Shown here: positions 29,301 to 35,000 of the stretch, piece after piece
How positions within the stretch are numbered: position 1 is the stretch's first letter
How the letters are laid out: each line of letters begins with the position of its first letter
NCBI GenBank assembly: GCA_916610825.1
Contig: OU744447.1
Location: 25,173,037 to 25,237,036 of the forward strand
DNA from: Haliclystus octoradiatus
Taxonomy: Eukaryota; Cnidaria; Staurozoa; Stauromedusae; Haliclystidae
Length of the DNA stretch: 64,000 nt
Direction of reading: 5' to 3'
Notes under the pieces: generated by a model
Databases searched by the model: none
What the model saw: the letters and a program-made list of their open reading frames with translations, nothing else
What the model was told of the DNA's origin: nothing
Program-made: the position numbers and the translations under genes

Positions 29301-29673
29301 ATTTTCACAGAGGAGACACGCGACCGCGAGTTATTCGATCCAACAGTTGGTGACTGAGCTTTTGCACAATGTTTAATTTTCAGTTGCTAATAAAAGACGT
29401 ATAGAGATGGAAGAGCTAACAGAAGTAGTTAAAGAATTGAACGAAAATATCAAGAAACGAATGAAAGAATTAGATCGAAAGCAAACGCTGAATCTGTACC
29501 ATTGTCTTGTACTAAAACGCTGTGTCCATTATATCAAAGGATATGACGTGAAATATTCATACGCTGTTGTAACCAAGCCACGGCCTAGTTTTAGCGAAGA
29601 AAAGACATCACAGAACTTGCAATATGTCCAACTAGGCTATGATATGCAGTTTTCTCAAGAAGGTATTGATTAA
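2341..29673 (+). CDS. Gene A: adhesion-type ionotropic receptor with K+-channel selectivity filter (20 exons)
   Basis: Coding exons: 2341-2389, 2899-3114, 3829-3969, 4220-4390, 4961-5131, 5363-5536, 6050-6162, 8336-8397, 8758-8909, 11102-11395, 13032-13334, 19432-19737, 20167-20403, 20827-21086, 22804-22901, 23505-23661, 26828-26891, 27375-27622, 28259-28460, 29384-29673. All junctions are GT-AG, phases agree and the total is 3708 nt (1235 aa plus stop). Domains: signal peptide 1-16; eight-Cys module 17-88; four TSP1 89-307; SEA about 308-413; three FN3 417-717; S1 about 718-850; M1 853-883; pore loop with TTVGYGD at 913-919; M2 929-953; S2 968-1085; M4 1093-1115; cytoplasmic tail. The S1-M1-P-M2-S2-M4 order is that of ionotropic glutamate receptors. 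The GYGD filter is that of K+ channels, as in bacterial GluR0 and rotifer AvGluR1. I infer a surface receptor-channel that may conduct K+. Ligand and expression are unknown. The paralogue (gene B) supports most channel exon boundaries. Confidence 0.85.
2390..2898 (+). other. Gene A intron 1
   Basis: A spliceosomal intron in phase 1, GTAAGT to CTAG. AT-rich, with no coding or repeat content that I can name. Confidence 0.7.
2899..3114 (+). CDS. Gene A exon 2: unrecognised eight-cysteine module
   Basis: A symmetric phase 1-1 exon of 72 codons. The acceptor (TTTGCTAG) and the donor GTAAAT at 3115 leave one open frame with eight cysteines, beginning GCQCY and ending near IYCKY, and candidate N-glycosylation sites (NNSS). 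I do not recognise the fold. Its place between signal peptide and TSP1 repeats makes it an extracellular disulfide-rich module. An alternative acceptor at 2880 puts an in-frame stop soon after, so the 2899 start is preferred. Confidence 0.75.
3115..3828 (+). other. Gene A intron 2
   Basis: A phase 1 intron, GTAAAT to GAAG. It contains no recognisable exon, RNA gene or repeat. Confidence 0.7.
3829..3969 (+). CDS. Gene A exon 3: TSP1 repeat 1
   Basis: A symmetric phase 1-1 exon of 47 codons. It opens with the TSP1 signature WDNWLPWSNCTASC (tryptophan ladder, then CxxxC) followed by the Arg-rich strand WRTRHRRC and further cysteines. Repeat 1 is shorter than the usual ~55-60 residues. It is an extracellular adhesion or matrix-binding module. 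The intron that follows is only 250 bp. Confidence 0.85.
4220..4390 (+). CDS. Gene A exon 4: TSP1-like repeat 2
   Basis: A symmetric phase 1-1 exon of 57 codons with WSLWGRC, a basic strand (IRERVTRSC) and six cysteines. The spacing after the first cysteine is irregular for TSP1 (an acidic insert DGDNEC), so it is called from its exon phase, position and Trp/Arg/Cys pattern. Acceptor CTTTTCAG, donor GTACAA. Confidence 0.78.
4391..4960 (+). other. Gene A intron 4
   Basis: A phase 1 intron separating TSP1 repeats 2 and 3. Nothing recognisable inside. Confidence 0.7.
4961..5131 (+). CDS. Gene A exon 5: TSP1 repeat 3
   Basis: A symmetric phase 1-1 exon of 57 codons and the most canonical TSP1 in the gene: WSGWTSWVACNQSCGGG, then RYRLC and NGQDC, six cysteines in standard order. 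The WxxWxxW motif is a typical site for C-mannosylation in this family. Acceptor TTTTAAAG, donor GTATCT. Confidence 0.92.
5363..5536 (+). CDS. Gene A exon 6: TSP1 repeat 4
   Basis: A symmetric phase 1-1 exon of 58 codons: WSDWSTCALPCGKG, then FRKRYC and three more cysteines. It is the last of four consecutive single-exon TSP1 repeats, a pattern that suggests exon duplication. It is followed by the SEA domain exons. Donor GTAAGA. Confidence 0.9.
5537..6049 (+). other. Gene A intron 6
   Basis: A phase 1 intron between TSP1 repeat 4 and the SEA domain. No feature seen. Confidence 0.7.
6050..6162 (+). CDS. Gene A exon 7: SEA domain, first part
   Basis: Phase 1 in, phase 0 out, 113 nt. It encodes an alternating hydrophobic strand (AAVTLKLTSLQF) followed by the SEA hallmark segment in which a new strand leads to SPIYNNMTNEL. 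It continues in frame into exons 8 and 9 to complete a SEA module of about 105 residues. Donor GTATAC. Confidence 0.8.
6163..8335 (+). other. Gene A intron 7
   Basis: A phase 0 intron of 2.2 kb inside the SEA-coding part. AT-rich. I found no domain-encoding exon and no clear transposon signature. Confidence 0.65.
8336..8397 (+). CDS. Gene A exon 8: SEA domain, helix
   Basis: A short 62-nt exon, phase 0 in and phase 2 out, encoding an amphipathic stretch ending SIYSMSF. It joins exon 7 (SPIYNNMTNEL) and exon 9 (TGSIIASF) into the ordinary SEA layout. Acceptor CTTAG, donor GTAAGT. It has no useful ORF of its own and was found by following phase. Confidence 0.78.
8758..8909 (+). CDS. Gene A exon 9: SEA domain, cleavage-type motif and C-terminal half
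   Basis: Phase 2 in, phase 1 out. The exon begins with TGSIIASFNIRF: in SEA domains this strand carries the autoproteolytic G-S-V-V-V-type site, here G368-S369-I-I. The following segment (INLLQ-like helix, then a strand) completes the fold. If cleaved, the TSP1 part would stay non-covalently attached to the FN3-channel part, as in MUC1-type SEA proteins. That is inference from the motif. Confidence 0.82.
8910..11101 (+). other. Gene A intron 9
   Basis: A phase 1 intron of 2.2 kb. It contains a small palindrome built on GTGCAGGTATA/TATACC near 9988-10016 and two copies of the word AATAGTGATGTAA (9589 and 10157 areas). No coding content. Confidence 0.6.
11102..11395 (+). CDS. Gene A exon 10: fibronectin type III domain 1
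   Basis: A symmetric phase 1-1 exon of 98 codons holding one complete FN3: VPPPLSRPTVEAIS, CSWDEL, the GYVVFYKE strand, YTPYTIRVAAVTSNDVG and a closing SSPY. Candidate N-glycans (NWS, NIT) are present. Extracellular. The open frame runs past the donor at 11396, but the GTAAGT and domain end mark the exon end. Confidence 0.93.
11396..13031 (+). other. Gene A intron 10
   Basis: A phase 1 intron of 1.6 kb. A less AT-rich block at about 11450-11800 differs from its surroundings and could be an old insertion of unknown class. A foldback sequence lies at 12718-12875. Confidence 0.6.
12718..12875. repeat. Short inverted repeat (hairpin)
   Basis: The left arm AACAAGGTG...TTGAACAGCGGCAAAACGCTTTGTATTC is matched by the right arm GAATACAAAGTGTTTTGCCGCTGTTCAAG...CACCTTGTTCG in inverse orientation, with about 65 bases between the conserved cores. 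It is probably a small non-autonomous foldback element. No target duplication was found. Confidence 0.6.
13032..13334 (+). CDS. Gene A exon 11: fibronectin type III domain 2
   Basis: A symmetric phase 1-1 exon of 101 codons. FN3 signatures: PVSPPDHIYC, the VSWNGP strand, GYIVRF, and WYIIEVAAVTVFGTGP near the end. Acceptor TTTTTTGCAG is strong, donor GTGAGT. The intron that follows (6.1 kb) is filled by repeats. Confidence 0.92.
14290..16440 (+). repeat. Long noncoding dispersed repeat, copy 1
   Basis: This segment recurs in inverted orientation at about 49400-51560, and part of it again at about 62553-63130. Shared landmarks include GATGATTTATAGAG (14670), TTATTCAGAACTTCTTGAAACG, TGTTGTTCGGAGATTATGCTGC (14960) and the block from TGTTTGCATAATTTCCCGACAA to GGGCAGACACAGAA at 16330-16410. 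No protein is encoded. The class is unknown; it behaves like a non-autonomous transposon of about 2 kb. Confidence 0.65.
16862..17565. mobile_element. Foldback / MITE-like element with ~180-bp inverted arms
   Basis: The left arm (about 16862-17030) contains GGTGTCTGTAGCTTGCGTGC, GTTTACAGGAAGTAC, TTTTAGCGTCTCGATGTTATG and CGGGGACTTTAT. The right arm (about 17370-17565) contains the same blocks in inverse order and orientation, around a 340-base AT-rich loop. There is no transposase ORF, so it is non-autonomous. The superfamily is not determined. Confidence 0.7.
18124..18753 (+). repeat. Hairpin-bearing repeat family, copy 1
   Basis: Three copies are seen: here, 34881-35590 (+) and 47468-48142 (-). 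Shared parts: an opening hairpin built on GGGTTACTGCACGGCAG...CTGCCGTGCAGTAACCC with GTTGGTATGAGAGAACCC, then a body with GCCTTTCTTCGAATCA, TCGATTCTTTCGAACGCTATG and an end at GAAAATCTCTCGAGTTTTACAA. Noncoding. In this copy the left side of the hairpin is partly deleted. Confidence 0.75.
19432..19737 (+). CDS. Gene A exon 12: fibronectin type III domain 3 (membrane-proximal)
   Basis: A symmetric phase 1-1 exon of 102 codons. FN3 signatures: VTIEWESM, the GYKVEYAI strand, VIDDLQEASDVQFRVYGFS and LGDGPISR. It aligns with the FN3 in gene B (54980-55282), which has the same phase and the same late SDVxxxVYxxSxLxDGP pattern, so it predates the duplication. Confidence 0.92.
19738..20166 (+). other. 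Gene A intron 12
   Basis: A phase 1 intron between the last FN3 and S1. No recognisable content. Confidence 0.65.
20167..20403 (+). CDS. Gene A exon 13: ligand-binding domain S1, first half
   Basis: A symmetric phase 1-1 exon of 79 codons. It begins ESCWCHYDYYVSW and carries a G-x-x-x-x-Y-I/V helix start (VGPLVEYIENLF) then CGLCQAYR, resembling the first lobe of a periplasmic-binding-type or iGluR S1 domain, but diverged. Gene B exon 48421-48654 matches in phase and at the CGxCxAYR, LxPRLHFN/PRMHFN and KTRDGS/KTKDGS stretches. The S1 call rests mainly on its position before M1. Confidence 0.78.
20404..20826 (+). other. Gene A intron 13
   Basis: A phase 1 intron. The ORF that precedes exon 14 in frame is hydrophobic but lies before a good TTTTGTTTTAG acceptor, and the gene B phase agrees with splicing at 20827. 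No other feature. Confidence 0.65.
20827..21086 (+). CDS. Gene A exon 14: S1 second half and M1
   Basis: Phase 1 in, phase 0 out, 260 nt, the same length as gene B exon 42788-43047. The YKFVPLMEESNILLLVRP stretch resembles the iGluR segment that precedes M1. It is followed by a hydrophobic helix of about 28 residues (IIGSIISLWPMVLFMTLSA and on to VIIIL) with the family-like conserved Trp. No arginine sits where the glutamate-binding Arg of iGluR S1 would be expected. Confidence 0.87.
21087..22803 (+). other. Gene A intron 14
   Basis: A phase 0 intron of 1.7 kb between M1 and the pore loop, largely occupied by the Penelope-like palindrome. The 22100-22800 part shows no coding evidence. Confidence 0.65.
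21251..22036. mobile_element. Head-to-head pair of Penelope-like element 3' ends
   Basis: A large palindrome: the left arm 21251-21601 (reads -) and the right arm 21673-22036 (reads +) are near copies, with the left copy extended by about 70 bases into the centre. Each arm encodes a segment like KKCKDKFDCLIHEMLAIRRI followed by KPNLNTQSDSIKSRLF, which resembles the C-terminal GIY-YIG nuclease part of Penelope-like elements. Both arms are decayed fragments. The noncoding end contains TGACGTAAGCAACGTCGAAAGC. It lies in the intron before the pore exon of gene A. Confidence 0.65.
22804..22901 (+). CDS. Gene A exon 15: pore helix and first half of K+ filter
   Basis: Phase 0 in, phase 2 out. It ends SFEGFWCAFISMTTVG, the pore helix and first half of the K+ selectivity filter. 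The second codon base of the first filter glycine is the last exon base: the intron falls between GG and A. Gene B exon 40481-40575 has SFEGFWFAFVTMTTVG split at the identical place. Confidence 0.92.
22902..23504 (+). other. Gene A intron 15, splitting the K+ filter
   Basis: A phase 2 intron placed inside the first glycine codon of GYGD. GTAAGG donor, ACTAG acceptor. The matching gene B intron is 40147-40480. No other content. Confidence 0.8.
23505..23661 (+). CDS. Gene A exon 16: rest of K+ filter, M2 helix
   Basis: Phase 2 in, phase 0 out, 157 nt, identical in length to gene B exon 39990-40146. It completes the filter as GYGD, then FIPIGQATRMF and a pore-lining helix (MVWIYSGIVMISILLGSLT). 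The residues after the filter resemble K+ channels more than animal iGluRs: no SYTANLAAF-type gating motif is present. It ends at FGRK before lobe 2. Confidence 0.93.
23662..26827 (+). other. Gene A intron 16
   Basis: A phase 0 intron of 3.2 kb between M2 and S2. It contains one copy of a direct repeat shared with 53155-53710 (here about 24990-25610). The rest is AT-rich without recognised features. A missed S2 exon cannot be fully excluded, but gene B also goes directly from M2 to VAVLN. Confidence 0.6.
24990..25610 (+). repeat. Dispersed repeat, copy 1 (partner 53155-53710)
   Basis: Shared landmarks with the partner: GTTGTCTAATT, GCATAATTAATTT, ATCCATGAC, CGTGATTTGGA, TTTAATTTGATTTGATTCAGATTTAA-like and ATTCAAAAACATTTGCGAATC. 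Both copies lie in + orientation. Noncoding, class unknown. Confidence 0.65.
26828..26891 (+). CDS. Gene A exon 17: S2 start (linker strand)
   Basis: A short 64-nt exon, phase 0 in and phase 1 out, encoding VAVLNSS and a tail KNGKVD. Gene B has the matching exon at 36889-36937 (VAVLNGS and RNGETK). Without this parallel the exon would be easy to miss. The donor GTATAT is weak, so the exact 3' end is less certain. Confidence 0.75.
26964..27235. repeat. 21-bp minisatellite in gene A intron 17
   Basis: About 13 imperfect tandem units with consensus TTTCAGAAATGTTTATGTGTG. The 21-bp period equals seven codons, so long stretches stay open on both strands and give heptad-like translations. It lies between S2 exons 17 and 18 of gene A. 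The gene B intron at this point (36536-36888) lacks it, which argues for an intronic satellite and not an exon. Confidence 0.85.
27375..27622 (+). CDS. Gene A exon 18: ligand-binding domain S2
   Basis: Phase 1 in, phase 0 out, 248 nt, the same length as gene B exon 36288-36535. It encodes the second lobe of a binding-protein fold: VVDGVAIDKVMAIDL (like the iGluR segment bearing the acidic ligand contact, here an Asp near residue 1014), then QYGYGMVV, equivalent to the conserved K-G-Y-G-I strand, and a closing helix. The donor GTTTGG is non-consensus, but the phase and the paralogue support it. Confidence 0.88.
27623..28258 (+). other. Gene A intron 18
   Basis: A phase 0 intron between S2 and the M4 exon. 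No recognised content. Confidence 0.65.
28259..28460 (+). CDS. Gene A exon 19: end of S2 and M4 helix
   Basis: Phase 0 in, phase 1 out. After a short segment (AYLDASGSSNEAVISF) comes a strongly hydrophobic helix LPVMILVLACSAFVGFIVAY, then ERWSIQ and a basic, probably helical cytoplasmic run ending KQRIKK. This third transmembrane helix matches M4 of eukaryotic iGluRs. Bacterial GluR0 lacks it. Confidence 0.87.
28655..29017 (-). pseudogene. LINE-type endonuclease fragment in gene A intron 19
   Basis: Antisense to gene A, a 120-codon open stretch contains a tract like IWHDGDISLPECTYVYNERF followed by ESRGCAVDLIIHNSLTF. This is the pattern of the exonuclease-endonuclease-phosphatase domain of non-LTR retrotransposons (E-x-W, then R-x-x-R-G-G-G-V). 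It begins and ends without the rest of the element and is a truncated remnant. The class (CR1/Jockey-like) is a guess. Confidence 0.6.
29384..29673 (+). CDS. Gene A exon 20: cytoplasmic C-terminal tail and stop
   Basis: Phase 1 in and ends at TAA 29671-29673. It encodes a charged helix (NENIKKRMKELDRK) followed by HCLVLKRCVHYIKGY and a low-complexity end. Gene B exon 31853-32055 shares the pattern N-x-x-I-K-x-R-M-K-x-L-D, then C-(5)-K/R-C-x-H-Y. The conserved tail suggests a binding or assembly role, but I recognise no known domain. Confidence 0.88.
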
Positions 29674-31852
29674 AATAATTATAATGTAAATCACCTTGAA
29701 GAATGACGAGCGAACATAAAAGTTAACATCGAATGATTAAACAGCTTAAAAGTAACGTAGAAAACTGACAGCTACGTAAAGAATTGTAGAAAAAAGATTT
29801 ATAAATGCCTTAGTGCTTGTTTTTAGTCGTGAATGTTGTATGTTTTGTTTATTGAACTCGGAAGGCTCAATTGTGCTACGTTTTATGTGCCTAGAACGTG
29901 TAACGTAAATATGACTGATAAACGTGGTATGTAACTTTTTGTCTGACAATTAATTCTTAATAGGAGTAATAATGGTACATGTCCATTAACATTCTCTGGG
30001 GATCAATTTTAACAGGTTTCACGGGAGATAGGATCTGCATGCCTGTCAAGGTGTACATGGTTACACTGCATTAAACCCTTTATCTCGAATCCTTAACATC
30101 ACAATAAATTTGGCCTAGGTGCTTGGTTGGTGGGAGGTTGGCAGCAAAATACAATAGCTAGTTGAGCAATAGCAGACCTGACACCACCAACCAAGCTCCA
30201 GTCACACTGCTAAGTCAGTGGAATTCCTAGTTATACTTACCTTTATCGACCAACAAAGGGATGGGTGGGGAGGTTAAAGTAAACAATGAGCAGCGTAAAA
30301 TATCAGCAGCACATAAATCAACCGCTTCAACAAATACAATAGCAACAGCATAACAATTGTTTTCATATACAAACTTGACATCATTGTTTAGATGAAAGGC
30401 TTTTACATAACAGATCATAGGCATACATGCAGTCACAGATCAAACGAGCCATTCAATAAGCATAAACCCTCATCAACTTTCCTCGACCATTCAGCGGTGC
30501 GTTGAAGCAAAGAAAGAACAGTATCGCCCTGAGCCGCAACGATAATTAGCTTAATCTAGGGTCCTAGGAATAAGGAACTGACAGGGTCATGCTGTTACAT
30601 GTGCTCAATTCAACACTAAGGCAGATTAGTGTCTATAAGAAAACTTTGTGCCATTTAACAGGAGAGCTTGCAGCGGGATTCAAAGATAGTGTTTAACCTC
30701 AGTAAAATTTCATTTAACTACAATAAATTTGTTTATCACATGCGTACAGAGATTTACACAGTAGAATTCAGTAACGTAGACAATGTATTTCACTCCTCTC
30801 GACAGTGAAAAGGCATCGAATTCGTTTTTCTCAATTGTGAGAAAGTGATAATCCTCAATGATTGGCAAAGATAAATTGTCAAAACTATTGTGGCAGGTAA
30901 GCAAGGCTAAATTGTAATGATGCTCTGCACTTTCAGTGACTGGATTTTATATTTGTGGAGATGTTTTTACGATGGGACAATAGAGTGTCTGAACAGGTAC
31001 GATGAAATTACAATAAAATGATATTTGATATAATGAAAGCATTGTCACTCTATCAGGTCTATCAAGGGATGGTGATTTCTAAACGCTTTTGTTCCAGTGT
31101 ACACTGCTTTGTTACTGCAAAAGAACAATAAATTTATACCAATTGCAAAGTCAAATTTAATATTTATTCCACGCCTGATTGTCAAAATACAAGCGAGACG
31201 GCAAACGAGTTTCTATTGATTATAAAAGTTGGTATAACTGAAAAGAGTCATTGATTGCCTTGAACGAAAACTGAATATAATTAAAATAATAAAAATGCCA
31301 TTTACCAAAAGCAACCATTTAGCTTTTATTGCTCCATTCAATATTATATCAGTGTTTTTTTTTCACAATTTTAATTATGTAGAGTAATTGTAGCAGCAAT
31401 TTCACAAATTCTGATCGAAATAAATGTAAAACTCATTTACAAATACAAACATTGTAGAACTTATACATATGTAGTGGATTGTTTTATGTCTATTGTCTTA
31501 CACATAATCTATTTCCTTTGTTGACTGTAAAGCTTCCGTTTGTAATTACGTATACCTTGTAATGTAAATCACTGTATGTAATCTATTAAACCTCTTCACG
31601 CCTGCCCTTCATGGCGACAACATCTACATTAAAGCTGGTCCACCTTCATAGAGGCTCTGTTTATCAACGGTCATATTAACCCTCATTCATCCTCTCCCTG
31701 TTGGTGGCCAGCTACAGTTATTATTATATCAAATACATCTAATCAACGTCTATGTACGCGAGTGGTAATCTATCAATACATCGACTCGTTCCACTCTCTA
31801 CACATATCCATTGTAATATGGCTAATTATCAGGCATATAATAATCTATAGTG
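29674..31852. other. Convergent 3' intergenic region between genes A and B
   Basis: 2.2 kb between the stop codons of gene A (+) and gene B (-). It should hold both 3' UTRs. An AATAAA occurs at 30103-30108 on the + strand, but whether gene A uses it is unknown. An inverted pair CTTGGTTGGTGG/CCACCAACCAAG lies near 30122-30195. No additional gene was recognised. Confidence 0.55.
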
Positions 31853-32055
31853 CTACAATTTAGTAGTTATGCCTGAACGAGAAGTTTTATTATTTATCTT
31901 GTATTCAATCGCATAATGCGGACATTTTTCTTCAATGAAACATCGGCATATATCTGTTGAAATTCTATTGTCCAATTTCTTCATTCGTATCTTGATATCA
32001 TTATTAAATTTACCAATCACTGAGCCAAGCTGTTGCATTTCAAGAAGTTTGTTAG
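31853..32055 (-). CDS. Gene B exon: cytoplasmic tail and stop
   Basis: 203 nt, phase 1 in, TAG stop at 31855-31853. It carries NNDIKIRMKKLDNR and CRCFIEEKCPHYAIEY, matching the conserved tail of gene A. It ends about 25 residues earlier than gene A. Confidence 0.87.
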
Positions 32056-35000
32056 CTAAAATAGAAAGCACATATCATTTTAAAAAGTCACACACTCCCT
32101 CAATTCAATATTCCTGGCATAAGAGATCTAAGGAATAGATGAATTATTCTACTCTGATTCAGGGAGAAAAATGTTTGAAAAAACTCACGAGACGATGATA
32201 TACGGCGAAGAGAAATTGCACCTAAAAAACTCAAAGATATTTTTAGATTGTCCGCTATCTCCCGAGTCATACTTTACTAACTCGATATCTTGCAGAATAG
32301 TAAAACGACTTTGCAAGGGAGTATTCCAAAACATAAGGATGATCATTCCTAACACCGTACTAACAGGGCCGTCCCGAGAAATTTTCTTTGAGGGGGGTGT
32401 TGAGTAATAAATTTGCCGACTTCACCGAGTCCAACCCCGATAATTATGTAGCCGTAATTAATTGGAAGCAAGCTAAGGTGCAGTATCCGGAGTTGAATCC
32501 ACCACACAAAGTTTTTTCCATGCGTGCTTAAATTGTACTTTACTGTAAAGTGATCATCGATCATCGTAATAGTCTTCGAGCGTAGTGAGGAAAAGTTTTC
32601 GGACCATGTTTTTATGAGATCCCATCCCAAATTACTCTCGTCTGTCTTGATTTCAAACACCAAGAGTTGAAGATAACTATCTCTATATACAGTATTCATG
32701 ATTTGAGTGAACAATTATAAATGGACAATAATAAAAAGAACTCTCTTACTTAAAGGAGCTTAACGCCCCCAATATCCCCATACTAGAAACCGCCCAGCGT
32801 ACTAATTCCTTACATGCAGCTGATGCGCTTGTATTCATATCATATTTATGACAAGATAATTGTTGGGATATAGCAGAGGGTTTGTTTAATTAATCCATCA
32901 GAATCCAAGAGAATTACTTTCAGCATTTCCTTAAGTGCCTTCAATTTTTTTAATGTGTCGTAAGTATAATACAAAGGTGAAGCAGCTATTAAGGAATAAA
33001 TGTTATAAAATGAAATTAGTTTATTAATGAAACTTGTCTATGGAGTATCGTTTGATTTTGAAATAATTTGAAATTCAACTTCAATTTTTCTTTAAACCCT
33101 TTCAATAACCTTAATAAATAAATCAACAATTAAAACCTTGCATTTCATAAAAATACTTATCTAGAATGAATGTTATACTTATACAATAGAAGCGATTCTT
33201 TATCACATTATGTTCAAATTAATCAAAAAAGTATTCGATTCTGAACGAAATATTCTTAGGTGCTAATAGCGCTTCTTCTCTGTATTGCTATTGATAATCT
33301 CTGTCATAAGAAAACTTTTGATCGTTTCTTACCTGTGGGATTAATAATAAATCTCCCTAACTTGATTATAGACACTTTTCCCGTATCCCCAAAAGTCCCT
33401 CCACTCTCTTTCAAACGCTCAATGCAGACTGATTGATAATTAGCAATTTACTTAGAACTATCATATAAGTATTCGGCAATCTATGGCTACAATGTCCGCC
33501 TCTACAATCTTCATGCACATTCGTCTCCATAACGTCGTCTCAAAAATTGAGATAGGCCACTTGAACACAATAAACGCTTTCATGACACAAATGTCCTAAT
33601 CAATGTTGGACGAAAAGAGAAGGATGAGGAGAAGATAGCGGGTTAATTGCTCGTGGCAATTCCCATACTTGGTTACAAAAGCATATTCTCGTAGTTACTT
33701 GATATTAAAATGTTTCATTTCAAAAAATGTATACCTGCTTATGTCTGCCTTTAAAACATATGTCAGGCCCTTATTGGAATCATCGAGCCCGGTTTGGAGC
33801 CCGCATTTGGCTAAAGACATCAAATTACTTGAAAGTGTGCAAAGGTCATTTACCCGTAGAGTTTGCGGTTTTGCAAATATCAATTATGTTGACTATCCAG
33901 ATCGATTAAATAAATTAGACATTGAATCGCTAGAAGTTCGGCGTATCAAAGCTGATCTTTCCCTTGTTTACAAAATTTTACATGGAATTGCGGATGTTCC
34001 ATTTGATCAATTGTTTAAAATTGAATCATCAAAATATTGCTTGAGGTCACATTCATTAACATTAAAATCAATATGTATTGCTAAAACTGACTGTGTTCGG
34101 TACCAGTTTTGTTGTAGAGTAATACCTTGGTGGAATTCTCTATCAGAAAAACTTGTAACCTCAGCCAGTTTTTCTACCTTTAAAAGGGGTCTTGATGAGA
34201 CAAGACTCTCATCTTTTTGCAAGGTATTTTCGTAATTTACGGCACTTAGTAATTATAAAACAACGTAATGTAAATCGATCAATAAGTTTGCATGCTTAAA
34301 TTTATATCAATTTTTATTAACATCAGTTGTAACTAGGCTACATTTTAGTGAGAGATCATATTATGTGACTCTCCTTTGTTTTGCCTGTCAATTTTGACAA
34401 AATAAATAAATAAAAAATAAATGAAATAGAAGCTGATATCGCTTAGATGTAGATCTCTTAAATCGGCTAGAAAATTATATTGAACTAAGAAATTAAAACT
34501 ATAGCTGGCTGATTATTATCTATAAGCAGAGTCGTGTGATCATTTACTACAGAATGCAGTCTTGATTAAATCCGATATGAGTCATTCCCCATCAGAACCA
34601 ATGTCCAAAAACGTGATGTCAAAATACATACGATATCAATACCTAAATAAATCAACATCTATGGTGTACTAGATAATGATTATCCTTCTTACAGACATGA
34701 TTGGGCATGGATGGTATCCGTCCTATAGAGCTCAGTGATATGCCAAGTACAAATACAATGAGATAGACAGCGAAGAAATATTTCAGTCCATTAGCTATAT
34801 ATTTCATAACAGGATCATAATCTTTCATTTCCGGATTATGGACCACCTGCAAAATAAAGATGAACATTATTGAAATCATTAAAGGGGTACTGTACGGCAG
34901 CCATGTATGGGTTCTCTGATACCAACATGCGAGATGTTGAAGAATCAGACACGGGCAAGCATCAGAAAATAAAGAGCACGTACGGCGAGTGTTTTTCCGA

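Noticed and set aside
33669..34235. 188-codon ORF as a host gene
   Set aside because: Its sequence is the C-terminal part of a LINE reverse transcriptase and is followed by an A-rich LINE tail.
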